From assembly GCF_004353825.1 (NCBI RefSeq), contig NZ_SMNA01000010.1, positions 124,001 through 188,000 of the forward strand: a DNA stretch of 64,000 nt, written 5' to 3'. The notes under the pieces are model-generated. The model worked only from the letters and a program-made list of their open reading frames with translations. It searched no databases and was not told the origin of the DNA. Source of the DNA: Occultella glacieicola (GTDB taxonomy: Bacteria; Actinomycetota; Actinomycetes; Actinomycetales; Beutenbergiaceae). A program made the position numbers and the translations under genes. Shown here one piece after another: positions 1 to 10,466 of this stretch. Position 1 is the stretch's first letter. The number at the start of each line of letters is the position of its first letter.

Positions 1-10
1 CCTCGACGGT

Positions 11-694
11 ATGTCCTTCCTCGCGCGCCTCAAGGAGATGTTCGCCCGACCGGAGCCGGCTCCGGGACCGGGGGCGCGGCGCCCCAGCCACGCCCCGCTG
101 CCGGCCGACGCCGGCCAGGAGGACCGCCTGCGGGAGAAGCTGGCGGGGGACCCGAACGACGTCGACGCGTTCAACGAACTTGCCGAACTCGTCCGGCGCC
201 GGGCCGCCGAGGTCGAGCAGCCGGACCCGCTCACCGCCGAGACCGGCCCGATCCGGGCTCAGGCCGCGGACACCGCGCACTGGGCGCTCGCCGAGGAGCT
301 GGCCGGCCGACCCACGGCCTGGTACCCGCTCGTCGAGCTCGCTCGACTGTCCCTCCTGGATGACAAGGAGGGTGCGATGCGCCGCCTCGGGGCCGCCTGC
401 GAGCGGGACCCGAGCGGGCGGGCGCTCGTCGCGGGCGTCCGGATGCTCCGGGACGCGCACATGCCCGCGGACGCGCTCGGGCTGGGTGTGGGGCACTGGT
501 CGCCCGCCGATCAGGACGCGGAGGCCGGCCGTCAGGTGATCCGGGCCGCGCTCGACGCCGGCCGCCCGACAGACGCCCGACGGCACCTGAGTGCCCTCGC
601 CGAATACGGGGCGGACCGCCCCGGCACCGCCGGAGTGGTCGCCGAGCTGGAACCCTTCGTCGCCGCCGCGGAGGCGAGCACGCAGACCTCCTGA
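11..694 (+). CDS. TPR-like helical repeat protein, unknown function
   Basis: A 227-residue acidic soluble protein without a signal peptide or membrane segment. After a short basic helix (MSFLARLKEMF) and a Pro-rich linker, residues about 40-215 are a run of amphipathic Ala/Leu/Arg-rich helices spaced like tetratricopeptide repeats (for example around AWYPLVELARLSLLDD and ALDAGRPTDARRHLSALAEY). I infer a TPR-type scaffold; no catalytic motif is visible. The ATG lies 10 nt from the window edge, so no ribosome binding site can be judged and a longer upstream start cannot be excluded. It converges with the deaminase-ASCH gene 26 nt downstream. Function is not recognised. Confidence 0.75.
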   Translation: MSFLARLKEMFARPEPAPGPGARRPSHAPLPADAGQEDRLREKLAGDPNDVDAFNELAELVRRRAAEVEQPDPLTAETGPIRAQAADTAHWALAEELAGRPTAWYPLVELARLSLLDDKEGAMRRLGAACERDPSGRALVAGVRMLRDAHMPADALGLGVGHWSPADQDAEAGRQVIRAALDAGRPTDARRHLSALAEYGADRPGTAGVVAELEPFVAAAEASTQTS

Positions 695-720
695 GCCCCC
701 GCCGTCGGCCCTCTTCGACC

Positions 721-1440
721 TCAGCCGACCGGGTCGCCCCGCACGCCGAAACGGACCACCTCGACCGTGGCGGTCGGGGCCAGGTCCGGATAGTGGCCTC
801 GGAGGCCCTCGCGCAGGCGCTCCAGCGACTCGGGGGAGTCGACCCCGGCCTCCTCCGGCCGGAGGAGATCGAGCCGGTGGGAAGCCACCGAGTGCACCTC
901 TCCCGCGAGCGTGCGCGGCGGGTCGTCCTCGAAGACGAGGAGCGCAGGCCCGACGGCGACCGGATCGTCATGCCGGACGGTCACGGTCTTGCGGCCGGTC
1001 GCCACGTCGTCGTAGTAGCGCTTGTTGAAGCGCACCAGGCGCGCGGGTCGGGCGTCGCGGTGGTTGTAGGTCTGCGGTAGGAGTGCCCGGAGGGTGCGTA
1101 GCTCCGGCCCGTTCGCAGCGGGCACGGCCACCAGGATGTCCGGGTGGAGCTCGACCAGGACCTGTCGGCACCGGCCACACGGCTCGATGACGCCACGGCC
1201 GCCGTCGCCCGCTGCGGCGATGGTCAGCAGCGGGCCGGCGTCCGCTGCGGCCGCCACCCCGAGCGCGACCAGTTCGGCGCACGGGCCGCCGGTGAAGTGG
1301 TACACGTTGACGCCGGTGTGGATCCGCCCCCGGGTGTCCATCACGGCGGCCGCAACGGTGTGGTTCAGGTCGGCGCCGAGCCGCCCGGCCAGGGCCACGG
1401 CCGCGTCGACCACGCGGCGTTCGGGCTCGAGGAGGTCCAT
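721..1440 (-). CDS. Cytidine deaminase-like domain fused to an ASCH domain
   Basis: A 239-residue two-domain protein. Residues 1-125 form a nucleoside/cytidine deaminase fold: the zinc motif is Cys54-Ala-Glu56 followed by Pro87-Cys88-Gly-Arg-Cys91, a complete CxE plus PCxxC set, which implies an active zinc-dependent deaminase. Residues about 134-235 (LVRFNKRYYDDVATGRKTVT onward) look like an ASCH domain, a PUA-related fold associated with RNA or nucleotide binding and here carrying the typical G-R-K-T loop near residue 150. A GTG at 1458 is in frame, but ATG at 1440 has AGGA 7 nt upstream and is preferred. The substrate (free nucleoside, drug such as blasticidin, or RNA base) cannot be told from sequence. 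Confidence 0.82.
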   Translation of the reverse strand: MDLLEPERRVVDAAVALAGRLGADLNHTVAAAVMDTRGRIHTGVNVYHFTGGPCAELVALGVAAAADAGPLLTIAAAGDGGRGVIEPCGRCRQVLVELHPDILVAVPAANGPELRTLRALLPQTYNHRDARPARLVRFNKRYYDDVATGRKTVTVRHDDPVAVGPALLVFEDDPPRTLAGEVHSVASHRLDLLRPEEAGVDSPESLERLREGLRGHYPDLAPTATVEVVRFGVRGDPVG

Positions 1441-1577
1441 GCGGCCATCCTGCCGCACGGGGCCGATGCCCCACGTTCGGCGGCGTACCGCCGACCAGGG
1501 CGCCGTCGACGACGAACGCCGACCCCCGCCGTCGGGCGGCAGGGATCGGCGTCCGAAGAACGGAACCCGTCAGGCGA

Positions 1578-4322
<2,745 letters not shown>

Positions 4323-4410
4323 GACTCTCTTCTCTCCGGCGCCTGGGTCGGCGCCACAGTTACAGCTGCCGCCCCCGACGGGCGGGCGGCACGTGTGGTG
4401 CGGTACTGAC

Positions 4411-4489
4411 GATCCTATGGGGGACGCTTGGGTAAGTGGAGTCCGAAGCAGCAGATGTGACGCGACCGACAGTGGCCCACCATAGGATC
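4411..4489. promoter_or_regulatory. Divergent aceE / DUF3052 promoter pair with identical -10 boxes
   Basis: The 276-nt gap between the two divergent genes contains CCATAGGATC on the plus strand at 4480-4489 and its exact reverse complement at 4411-4420. Each contains TAGGAT, a good actinobacterial -10 hexamer (TAnnnT), pointing toward the gene on its side: plus toward DUF3052 (start 4599) and minus toward aceE (start 4322). No convincing -35 element is visible for either. The ten-base identity suggests a shared sigma factor or a common operator; that part is inference. Confidence 0.5.
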
Positions 4490-4598
4490 GGGTCACCGCT
4501 CGGCCTTGCGCCGAGACCCGCCGTGCGGTGGGGTAGGACCTCAACCGCCGGAAGCGGCGGGAACGATGAGTAGTCGAGCAAACGAAGGAGTACCAGAC

Positions 4599-5042
4599 GT
4601 GGAAGCGACCGCGGGTTCCGTGGGCAGTCCCTCCGGCAACCAGTCGACCTCGAAATTCGGGGTGGGCAGCGGGCAGGTCATCCAGGAGTTCGGTTACGAC
4701 GACGACGTCGACGAGGACCTCCGCGCGGACCTCGAGCAGGCGTCCGGTCACGAACTCGTCGACGAGTACTACGACGACGTCACCGACGCCGCCATCCTGT
4801 GGTGGCGCGAGGACGACGGCGACGTCCAGGACCTCACCGACCTGATGATCAACGCCCAGGAGATGCTCGAGGGCGCCGGCCTCATCTGGGTGTTCACGCC
4901 CAAGTCCGGCCGGGACGGGCACGTGCCGCCCGGCGAGATCGACGAGGCCGCGAGCACCGCCGGCCTGCACGCCACCAGCGCCATCTCGGCGGCCGTGAAC
5001 TGGTCCGGGATCCGGCTGACCGCGCGCGGACGCGGCAAGTGA
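4599..5042 (+). CDS. DUF3052 family protein
   Basis: A 147-residue acidic protein of the DUF3052 family, common in actinobacteria beside aceE and ahpE; function unknown. The conserved part starts near residue 20 with [20 protein letters not shown] and continues through [20 protein letters not shown] to the C-terminal SGIRLTARG. The frame has an ATG at 4566, but the GTG at 4599 is preceded at 8 nt by a near-perfect ribosome binding site GAAGGAG (4584-4590). The stop codon overlaps the ahpE start, so both genes are probably translated together. Confidence 0.92.
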   Translation: MEATAGSVGSPSGNQSTSKFGVGSGQVIQEFGYDDDVDEDLRADLEQASGHELVDEYYDDVTDAAILWWREDDGDVQDLTDLMINAQEMLEGAGLIWVFTPKSGRDGHVPPGEIDEAASTAGLHATSAISAAVNWSGIRLTARGRGK

Positions 5043-5506
5043 CCAACGTGCCGGAACCGGGCGACCTCGCTCCGGACTTCACGGCCGAGGACACCCACGG
5101 CACCCCGGTCTCGCTGTCCGCGCTGCGTGGTACGCCGGTGGCGCTGGTGTTCTTCCCGTTCGCGTTCTCGGGGATCTGCACCGGCGAACTCTGCGAACTT
5201 CGGGACAACCTCTCCTCGTTCGAGCGCGCCGGGGTGCGCCTGCTCGGGATCAGTTGCGACTCGAAGTTCGCGCTGCGGGCCTGGGGCGAGCAGGAACGGT
5301 TCGGCTTCGACCTGATCAGCGACTTCTGGCCGCACGGGCAGATCGCGCGCTCCTACGGGGTCTTCGACTCCGGGTCCGGCCTGGCCCTGCGCGGCAGCCT
5401 GCTCCTCGACGCCGACGGCGTGGTGCGCTGGTCCGTGCTCAACCCCCGCGGGCAGGCCCGCCCGCTGGCGGCCTACCTGCAGGCCCTCGACGACCTCGCC
5501 GCATGA
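5039..5506 (+). CDS. ahpE: AhpE-type one-cysteine peroxiredoxin
   Basis: Thiol peroxidase reducing hydrogen peroxide and organic peroxides. The 155-residue length fits AhpE (about 153 aa in M. tuberculosis). The peroxidatic motif PFAFSGIC gives Cys47 in a PxxxSxxC context, followed by [10 protein letters not shown] typical of AhpE. The later [15 protein letters not shown] and [11 protein letters not shown] blocks also fit. The GTG start at 5039 overlaps the DUF3052 stop by 4 nt; GTG at 5048 is an alternative. The gene overlaps the following phosphodiesterase by 4 nt, so DUF3052-ahpE-GDPD-methyltransferase form one tight operon. Confidence 0.93.
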   Translation: MTNVPEPGDLAPDFTAEDTHGTPVSLSALRGTPVALVFFPFAFSGICTGELCELRDNLSSFERAGVRLLGISCDSKFALRAWGEQERFGFDLISDFWPHGQIARSYGVFDSGSGLALRGSLLLDADGVVRWSVLNPRGQARPLAAYLQALDDLAA

Positions 5507-6306
5507 GGCAGACGCGGCGACAACGACAGGTCGCCGCCGGTGCGGGCGGGGCGTACCTGCGCCCCGGGCCGCTCGCGCTGGCCCACCGCGGCGGCGCCGG
5601 CCTCGAACTGAACGTCGGGATCGAGAACTCCCTGCGGGCCGTGCGCAACGCCGTCGACCTCGGCTTCACCTATGTCGAGACGGACGTGCGCGCAAGCGCC
5701 GACGGCGTCCCATTCGTCGTGCATGACCCGGACCTCTCCCGGGTGGTGGGGTCCGCCGTCGACGTGCATGCGCTGAGCGCGGCCGACCTGCGGTCGGCCA
5801 CGCTCGCCGGCGGCGAGTCCATCCCGACGCTGGCGGAGCTCCTCGAGGAGTTCGGCGACACCCGGTTCAACATCGACGTCAAGTCCGACGATGTGGTGGC
5901 GCCCGCGCTCGCGGTGATCGAGGCGCAGCGGGCGTTCGACCGGGTCCTGGTCGCCGCGTTCGACCACCGGCGGCTGCAGCGGGTCCGACGTGCGTACCCG
6001 GAGGCGGCCACCTCGGCCTCGCCGCTGGAGACGGCGTCCCTGCGGTGGGGCGTCGGCGGCACCCGGGCGCTCGCGGCCCGCAACGGCGTCGTGTGCCTGC
6101 AGGTGCCGACGACGTTCCGCGGCCGGCCGCTGGTGACGCCGGGGTTCATCGCGAACGCGCACCGGTATGGGCTGCAGGTGCATGTGTGGACCATCGACGA
6201 CGCGGCCACCATGATCACCCTCCTCGACCTCGGCGTGGACGGCATCGTCGCCGACCGCATCGACGTGCTCAAGGACGTCCTCGTCGCTCGAGGCCAGTGG
6301 CCATGA
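5503..6306 (+). CDS. Glycerophosphodiester phosphodiesterase family protein
   Basis: A 267-residue GDPD-fold TIM-barrel enzyme expected to hydrolyse glycerophosphodiesters to glycerol 3-phosphate and an alcohol. Family signatures are in order: AHRGG near residue 27, the ENSL turn, YVETDVRASADG (metal-binding E-x-D), VVHDPDLSR (catalytic His), FNIDVKS, and the C-terminal VHVWTIDDAATM and VDGIVADRID. No signal peptide is visible, so a cytoplasmic role is likely. The ATG overlaps the ahpE stop (ATGA), and its own stop overlaps the methyltransferase start. Confidence 0.92.
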   Translation: MRQTRRQRQVAAGAGGAYLRPGPLALAHRGGAGLELNVGIENSLRAVRNAVDLGFTYVETDVRASADGVPFVVHDPDLSRVVGSAVDVHALSAADLRSATLAGGESIPTLAELLEEFGDTRFNIDVKSDDVVAPALAVIEAQRAFDRVLVAAFDHRRLQRVRRAYPEAATSASPLETASLRWGVGGTRALAARNGVVCLQVPTTFRGRPLVTPGFIANAHRYGLQVHVWTIDDAATMITLLDLGVDGIVADRIDVLKDVLVARGQWP

Positions 6307-7196
6307 CGGCGGTGGAATCGGCCGGGGGCCTCGAGGCGGACGCACTGGACCTGTACTACGCCAGGATGTCCGCCTCGATCGGCGACAAGGCCGAGATGGT
6401 GCGGCACGTGCGGCCGGGCCGGGCCCTCGACGTCGGATGCGGCTCGGGGGAGCTGCTGGACGTGCTCGCCGCCGCCGGGCACGAGGTGGTCGGGCTGGAC
6501 CCGGCGCCGGAGTCCGTGCGCCGGGCCGGAGCCCGCAACGTCCACCTGGCCTACGCCGACGAGGCCGCGGAGGTCTGCGGGCCGCACAGCCTGGACACCG
6601 TGGTCTGCTCCTCGGTGCTGCACGAGGTGTTCTCCTACGGCAATGCGGACGCGGTGGTCGGTCGAGAGTCCTCGGTCTCCGCGGCCCTGGTGGCGTTCCG
6701 ACGGGCGTTGGTGCCGGGCGGCCGGCTGATCGTGCGGGACGGCGTGATGCCGGCGCCGGGGCCCGCGCGGATCCGCGTCGACGAGCCGGGCGCCGTGGAG
6801 CGGTTCCTACGGCACTCGCCGTTCCGGCGCGGCCACGGCACAGACCGTGAGATCCACCTCGAGCAGGTCGGCCCGGACGCGTTCGAGGGCGAGTTCTCCT
6901 CCGCGATGGAGTTCGCGTTCACCTACACCTGGGGCGAGCGGTCCTTCGCCCGGGAGGTGCGCGAGTTCTACGGGGTGTTCCGGCTCGCCGAGTATGCCCG
7001 CTTCGTGCAGGCCCACGGCTTCCGGCTCGTCTGCGCCCGCGAGTACGTGCAGCCCGGTTACCGCGATCATCTGGCCGGACGGGTGTCCTTCGACCGGGAC
7101 TTCCCGGCGTCGAACGGGCTGTGGGTCTACGAGGTCGACGGCGGCGCGGGCCGGGAGCGGACGGTTGCTAGGATTGGTCCCCGCCAGGGCCTATAG
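6303..7196 (+). CDS. Class I SAM-dependent methyltransferase
   Basis: A 297-residue methyltransferase. Residues 38-55 carry motif I (ALDVGCGSGELLDVL), followed by the acidic ribose-binding strand EVVGLDPAPES and a post-motif DTVVCSSVLHE. The C-terminal half (FTYTWGERSFAREVREFYGV) is a lid or substrate region I cannot assign, so the substrate is unknown. The ATG overlaps the GDPD stop by 4 nt. The stop codon TAG (7194-7196) lies inside the tRNA-Val gene, so the last 10 nt are shared and the tRNA promoter sits within this coding region. Confidence 0.88.
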   Translation: MTAVESAGGLEADALDLYYARMSASIGDKAEMVRHVRPGRALDVGCGSGELLDVLAAAGHEVVGLDPAPESVRRAGARNVHLAYADEAAEVCGPHSLDTVVCSSVLHEVFSYGNADAVVGRESSVSAALVAFRRALVPGGRLIVRDGVMPAPGPARIRVDEPGAVERFLRHSPFRRGHGTDREIHLEQVGPDAFEGEFSSAMEFAFTYTWGERSFAREVREFYGVFRLAEYARFVQAHGFRLVCAREYVQPGYRDHLAGRVSFDRDFPASNGLWVYEVDGGAGRERTVARIGPRQGL

Positions 7197-7260
7197 CTCA
7201 GTTGGTTAGAGCGTCGCGTTTACACCGCGGATGTCGGGGGTTCGAGTCCCTCTGGGCCCA
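7187..7260 (+). tRNA. tRNA-Val (anticodon TAC)
   Basis: A complete cloverleaf can be folded by hand: 7-bp acceptor GGGCCTA with TGGGCCC, D stem GCTC/GAGC around AGTTGGTTA, anticodon stem TCGCG/CGCGG with loop TTTACAC (anticodon TAC, Val), and T stem GGGGG/CCCTC around TTCGAGT. The discriminator is A; the next bases are CCG, so CCA is not fully encoded. A -10-like TAGGAT lies at 7169-7174, inside the upstream methyltransferase gene. Confidence 0.97.
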
Positions 7261-7570
7261 CCGGTACCCGATCCTTGCCCGTCCTGGGGTCACGGCACGG
7301 GTCGGCGGAGGTCGGGCGATGGCGCCGAGCGAGCCGACGCAAGAGACATCACCCGGATCTGGCAGCAGGGCTGGGCCGACGCCCACCTCGCTCACGTTCC
7401 GGCCACCTTGGTGACGGCCCGGACCTCCGCCTCGCGGGCCGCCGCTGCCCAGCAGCGACCGACCGGCCGGCCGGTGATGACCTCCCAGGTCATTGCCCGG
7501 GTCCGCTGCGCCCGTGCACCCTGGGTCCTCCAGGCGGCCGCACAGGCCGCCGTCCCCTGAGGAGGCCGAC
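7261..7570. other. Gene-free interval after tRNA-Val
   Basis: About 310 nt without a convincing gene. Open frames here lack ribosome binding sites and family resemblance. No copy of the tRNA 3' end that would suggest an integration site was noticed. The last bases carry the GAGGAGG ribosome binding site of the next gene. Confidence 0.5.
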
Positions 7571-8197
7571 ATGTTGCTGATCGAGATCGCCCATCCGGCC
7601 GGCCGGCTGACGCCCGCGGACCACGACCTGCTCGGCGAGGCCGTTGTGGGGCTGTTCCTCGCTCCCGAGGGCCACGCCGAGGAGACGTCGGTCCGGGCGC
7701 GGGGCGCCACGCACATCGCGTTTCGGGAACTGAGCGGCTGGCGCACCGGGCACGGTGTACCCGCCGCCGACGCCGCGCCGCCGCTGATCATCACCGTGAC
7801 GGTTCCGCGCTCGTGGCGCGACGAGGCCGGGGGCACGTTCATCGGTCTGCTGCGGCACGCCGTCAGGCGGTTGGACGACGCCCGCGGCTGGCACCGCACC
7901 GAGGGGAGCCTGTGGGTCCGGGTGGTCGGCGTGGCCGACGGTGACATCGGCCTGGACGGGCGGCCCGCCACCGGCGCGGACGTCGTGGACTTCCTCACCG
8001 AGGACTTCAGGTCCGCCCTCGCGAACGGGTCCGTGGCGCCGCCGCCCGCGGGAAAACTGCTCGACCCGGTCTGCGGGATGACGGTGCCCGACGGCCGGGG
8101 TGCCATCGTGCTCGAGCACGACGGGCGGCGGTGGGGGTTCTGCGCCGCCGGCTGCCGAGATGCGTACCTGCGCGAGCACCCGGCGGCCGTGGCCTGA
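7571..8197 (+). CDS. Tautomerase-like N-terminal domain plus C-terminal YHS metal-binding domain
   Basis: A 208-residue protein. The start (MLLIEIAHPAGRLTPADH) resembles the beta-alpha unit of tautomerase-superfamily proteins, but residue 2 is Leu, not the catalytic Pro1, so tautomerase activity is doubtful. Residues about 163-203 are a YHS domain: DPVCGM at 165-170 with Cys168, then WGFCAAGC with Cys191 and Cys195 and a final basic helix, a layout linked to metal (often copper) binding. GAGGAGG 6 nt upstream supports the ATG at 7571. Alone after tRNA-Val. The N-terminal assignment is weak; the YHS domain is confident. Confidence 0.75.
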   Translation: MLLIEIAHPAGRLTPADHDLLGEAVVGLFLAPEGHAEETSVRARGATHIAFRELSGWRTGHGVPAADAAPPLIITVTVPRSWRDEAGGTFIGLLRHAVRRLDDARGWHRTEGSLWVRVVGVADGDIGLDGRPATGADVVDFLTEDFRSALANGSVAPPPAGKLLDPVCGMTVPDGRGAIVLEHDGRRWGFCAAGCRDAYLREHPAAVA

Positions 8198-8209
8198 CCG
8201 ACCGGCGCG

Positions 8210-8348
8210 TCGTCAGGAGCTGGCCCGGGTGCTCGACCCGGAGGTGGCCGTCGCGGACGGCGTGGTGGACCTCGAGGGCGATCCCGCGCTCCTGGCGCAC
8301 TTCGTCGCCACCGTCACCGTTCCCTATTCCGCGGCCGTGGTCGGCTGA
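8210..8348 (+). pseudogene. Remnant resembling an SCP2 / alkylsulfatase C-terminus
   Basis: The frame ending at 8348 reads RQELARVLDPEVAVADG then VVDLEGDPALLAHFVATVTV, which resembles the end of an SCP2-type lipid-binding domain such as closes MBL-fold alkyl sulfatases (G-D-P-x-x-L). There is no start codon or upstream domain because the YHS gene ends immediately before. I read it as a decayed fragment. Its last 25 nt overlap the 3' end of the opposing CGNR gene. Chance resemblance in GC-rich DNA is possible. Confidence 0.25.
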
Positions 8349-8920
8349 ACGGAGCCCCGGCCGCGCTCGGGCCTGGCGGCCTGGAGGCGCGCCTTCTTCT
8401 GACGATTACCGCACGTGTTCATGTCGCACCACCTGCGGGTGCGGCTCTGGCTGGTGTCGAAGAAGGCAGCCCGGCAGGTCGGCGATGTGCAGAGGGCCAG
8501 CCGGCCATCCCGTGCACCCGAGAGAATGCCGATCGCGTCGGCGGCGATCACGACCAGGGCATCCTCAACGGACGGTGTCGAGCCGAGTTGCCAGCGCCGA
8601 TGGCCCTCGGGTGTCAGAACGGCCGCGGCCCGGCCCTGGGTGCTGCAGTCATTGATGATCCGGACGGCGGGCGCGGGGAGTGGCTCTCGGCGCGCGCCCG
8701 CGGTGGCGGCGGCGTGGATCGACTCCCTGAGTTCCCGCGCGCGGTCGAGCTGGGCGTGGCTGCAGGACTCCACGGGCAGGCCGCTCACCGCCAGCCAGTC
8801 GCGGAGCCGGCTCGGCGTCGGAATGCGCTCCACGGCGACGCCACGTCGCTCGGTCAGGGTTGCCGTGAAGCTCGTCGCCAGCACCTTGCCGAGCCGGAAG
8901 TCGGGGAACCGAGCGGACAT
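8324..8920 (-). CDS. ABATE / CGNR zinc-finger regulator
   Basis: A 198-residue protein with the ABATE N-terminal domain (residues about 20-130; SRLRDWLAVSG, then ARELRESIHAAA) and a C-terminal CGNR zinc finger: LCTSPTCRAAFFDTS then RRWCDMNTCGNRQKKAR, giving Cys-x4-Cys and Cys-x4-Cys ligands plus the CGNR tetrad that names the family. Such proteins are thought to be DNA-binding regulators. Start ATG 8920 has AAGGTGG upstream. It is divergent from an epoxide hydrolase, with two matching 17-bp dyads in the shared 100-nt gap, so autoregulation and control of the hydrolase are likely (inference). Confidence 0.9.
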   Translation of the reverse strand: MSARFPDFRLGKVLATSFTATLTERRGVAVERIPTPSRLRDWLAVSGLPVESCSHAQLDRARELRESIHAAATAGARREPLPAPAVRIINDCSTQGRAAAVLTPEGHRRWQLGSTPSVEDALVVIAADAIGILSGARDGRLALCTSPTCRAAFFDTSQSRTRRWCDMNTCGNRQKKARLQAARPERGRGSVQPTTAAE

Positions 8921-8922
8921 GG

Positions 8923-8981
8923 AACCACCTTAGCCGGTTGCGGTCTATGATCGCCCACTGGTAGAACCGTCTTAGCCGGTT
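8923..8981. promoter_or_regulatory. Twin 17-bp dyad operators between CGNR regulator and epoxide hydrolase
   Basis: Two sites of the form AACCnnCTTAGCCGGTT lie at 8923-8939 and 8965-8981. They agree at 15 of 17 positions, each is a dyad AACC-N9-GGTT, and centres are 42 bp apart, four turns of B-DNA. A -10-like TATGAT (8946-8951) toward the epoxide hydrolase falls between them, and the first site ends 2 nt from the regulator's start codon. The phasing and placement suggest one protein bound to both sites; the CGNR protein is the natural candidate. Confidence 0.65.
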
Positions 8982-9020
8982 CGCAGATTCCACCGGCTCA
9001 CCGATGGCGAGGAGCAGTTC

Positions 9021-10202
9021 ATGGACCGCCGAACCAGCGACGTCCAACCATTCGAAGCACACGCGAGCGACGCCGATCTCGCCGACCTGCGCGCGCGACT
9101 GGCCGCCGCGCGGCTGCCCGAGGCCGAGACCGTGCACGGGGCCGCGCCCGGTCGGCGCCGATGGGACCAGGGAGTACCGCTGGCCGACCTGGTGGACGTC
9201 GTGGAGTACTGGCGCACCGGGTACGACTGGCGCTCGTTCGAGACACGCCTCAACCGTCTCGGCCAGTTCCGCACGAGCATCGACGATCTGGGAATCCACT
9301 TCCTGCACCGCAGATCCACCCGAGCGGACGCCACTCCACTGCTCCTGACGCACGGATGGCCCGGCAGCATCGCCGAGTTCACCGACGTGATCGACGAACT
9401 CGCGGATCCGACGCACGCGGACGCGCCGGCCTTCCACGTCGTCGCCCCGTCGCTGCCGGGATTCGGCTACAGCGACAGGCCGGCAACCACCGGCTGGGGG
9501 ACCGAGAAGATCGCGGCCGCCTGGGTCGAACTCATGGGACGGCTCGGCTATGACCGGTTCGCCGCCCACGGTGGCGACTGGGGAGGCAACATCACCACGG
9601 TCCTCGGCGGCCGGTTCCCGGAGCACGTGCTCGGCATCCACACCACGTTCGCGGAAGCGCCGCCCGGGTTGAGCACCGACGGACTGACTACCCTCGAACG
9701 CCAGTGGACCGAGGACACCCGCGACTTCTGGCTCCACCGCGCGGCGTACGCGAAACAGCAGGCGACCCGGCCGCAGACCATCGGCTACTCGCTCGTCGAC
9801 TCGCCGGTCGGACTGCTCGCCTGGATCCTGGACAAGTTCGCCGAGTGGACGGATACCGAGGACAGCCCGTTCGAGACGATCCCCAGGGACCGGATCCTCG
9901 ACGATGTCACCCTGTACTGGCTCACGCGCACCGGCGCGTCGGCGGCCCGGATCTACTACGAGAGCCACAACTCGTTGGACCCCGAACTGCGGGTCGACGT
10001 CCCGTCCGCGATCACCATGTATCCCCGCGACATCGAGAAGTGCCCGCGCCCCTGGGCGCGGGAACGGTACCGACAGATCGTCCGATGGAGTGCGCCCGAC
10101 GCCGGTGGACACTTCCCGTCGCTGGAGGTTCCCGAGGACTTCGTCAACGACCTGCAGGGGGGTCTCGCGGCCGTGCTGGCGGCCGGCGGACGCCGGTCAT
10201 GA
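9021..10202 (+). CDS. Epoxide hydrolase (alpha/beta hydrolase fold)
   Basis: A 393-residue soluble epoxide hydrolase of the microsomal-type EHN family. The N-terminal EHN block (residues about 8-110) includes ARLPEAETVHG and YDWRSFETRLNRLGQF. The hydrolase core has the oxyanion HGWPGS, the nucleophile elbow GGDWGGN (catalytic Asp), the substrate-polarising Tyr region RIYYESHNS, and the catalytic His in AGGHFPSLEVPED. It opens epoxides to diols. No signal peptide is seen. The gene is divergent from the CGNR regulator over paired operators, suggesting induction by a toxic epoxide or ligand (inference). Confidence 0.94.
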   Translation: MDRRTSDVQPFEAHASDADLADLRARLAAARLPEAETVHGAAPGRRRWDQGVPLADLVDVVEYWRTGYDWRSFETRLNRLGQFRTSIDDLGIHFLHRRSTRADATPLLLTHGWPGSIAEFTDVIDELADPTHADAPAFHVVAPSLPGFGYSDRPATTGWGTEKIAAAWVELMGRLGYDRFAAHGGDWGGNITTVLGGRFPEHVLGIHTTFAEAPPGLSTDGLTTLERQWTEDTRDFWLHRAAYAKQQATRPQTIGYSLVDSPVGLLAWILDKFAEWTDTEDSPFETIPRDRILDDVTLYWLTRTGASAARIYYESHNSLDPELRVDVPSAITMYPRDIEKCPRPWARERYRQIVRWSAPDAGGHFPSLEVPEDFVNDLQGGLAAVLAAGGRRS

Positions 10203-10228
10203 GGTCGGCGACGTTCGTTCCTGCCCGC

Positions 10229-10369
10229 TCAAGCCCCGGGTTCGGCTCGGGAGCCGATCGCGTCTCCTCGATGGTCTGGACGTAGGTGAACTTCGGCCAG
10301 AACAGGTCGCCCGGGGCCGGCGATGAATCCGTCGAGGGAGATCGACATGTCGAGGATCGTCCTGGGCAT
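10229..10369 (-). pseudogene. N-terminal stub of a RibD-C / DHFR-like protein
   Basis: From the ATG at 10369 the first 20 codons read MPRTILDMSISLDGFIAGPG, the characteristic start of dihydrofolate-reductase-like RibD C-terminal family proteins. After that the match is lost and the frame ends within 27 codons, far short of the usual 180-200. I read it as the truncated end of a lost gene between the convergent epoxide hydrolase and GH13 genes. An intact relative lies at 34209-34766 but shares only the family motif. Confidence 0.5.
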
Positions 10370-10466
10370 TGAGTGCTCCTTCGCCGTCGCGGGTCGGCTT
10401 CCGGACTCCATCCTGAACACGATGGTAGGGCGCGGCCGCGACCCACGCCTGATCCGGTCGTGGCGG

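Noticed and set aside
7187-10369. Genomic island integrated at tRNA-Val
   Set aside because: The downstream genes look accessory, but no integrase and no duplicated tRNA 3' end were found within the window.
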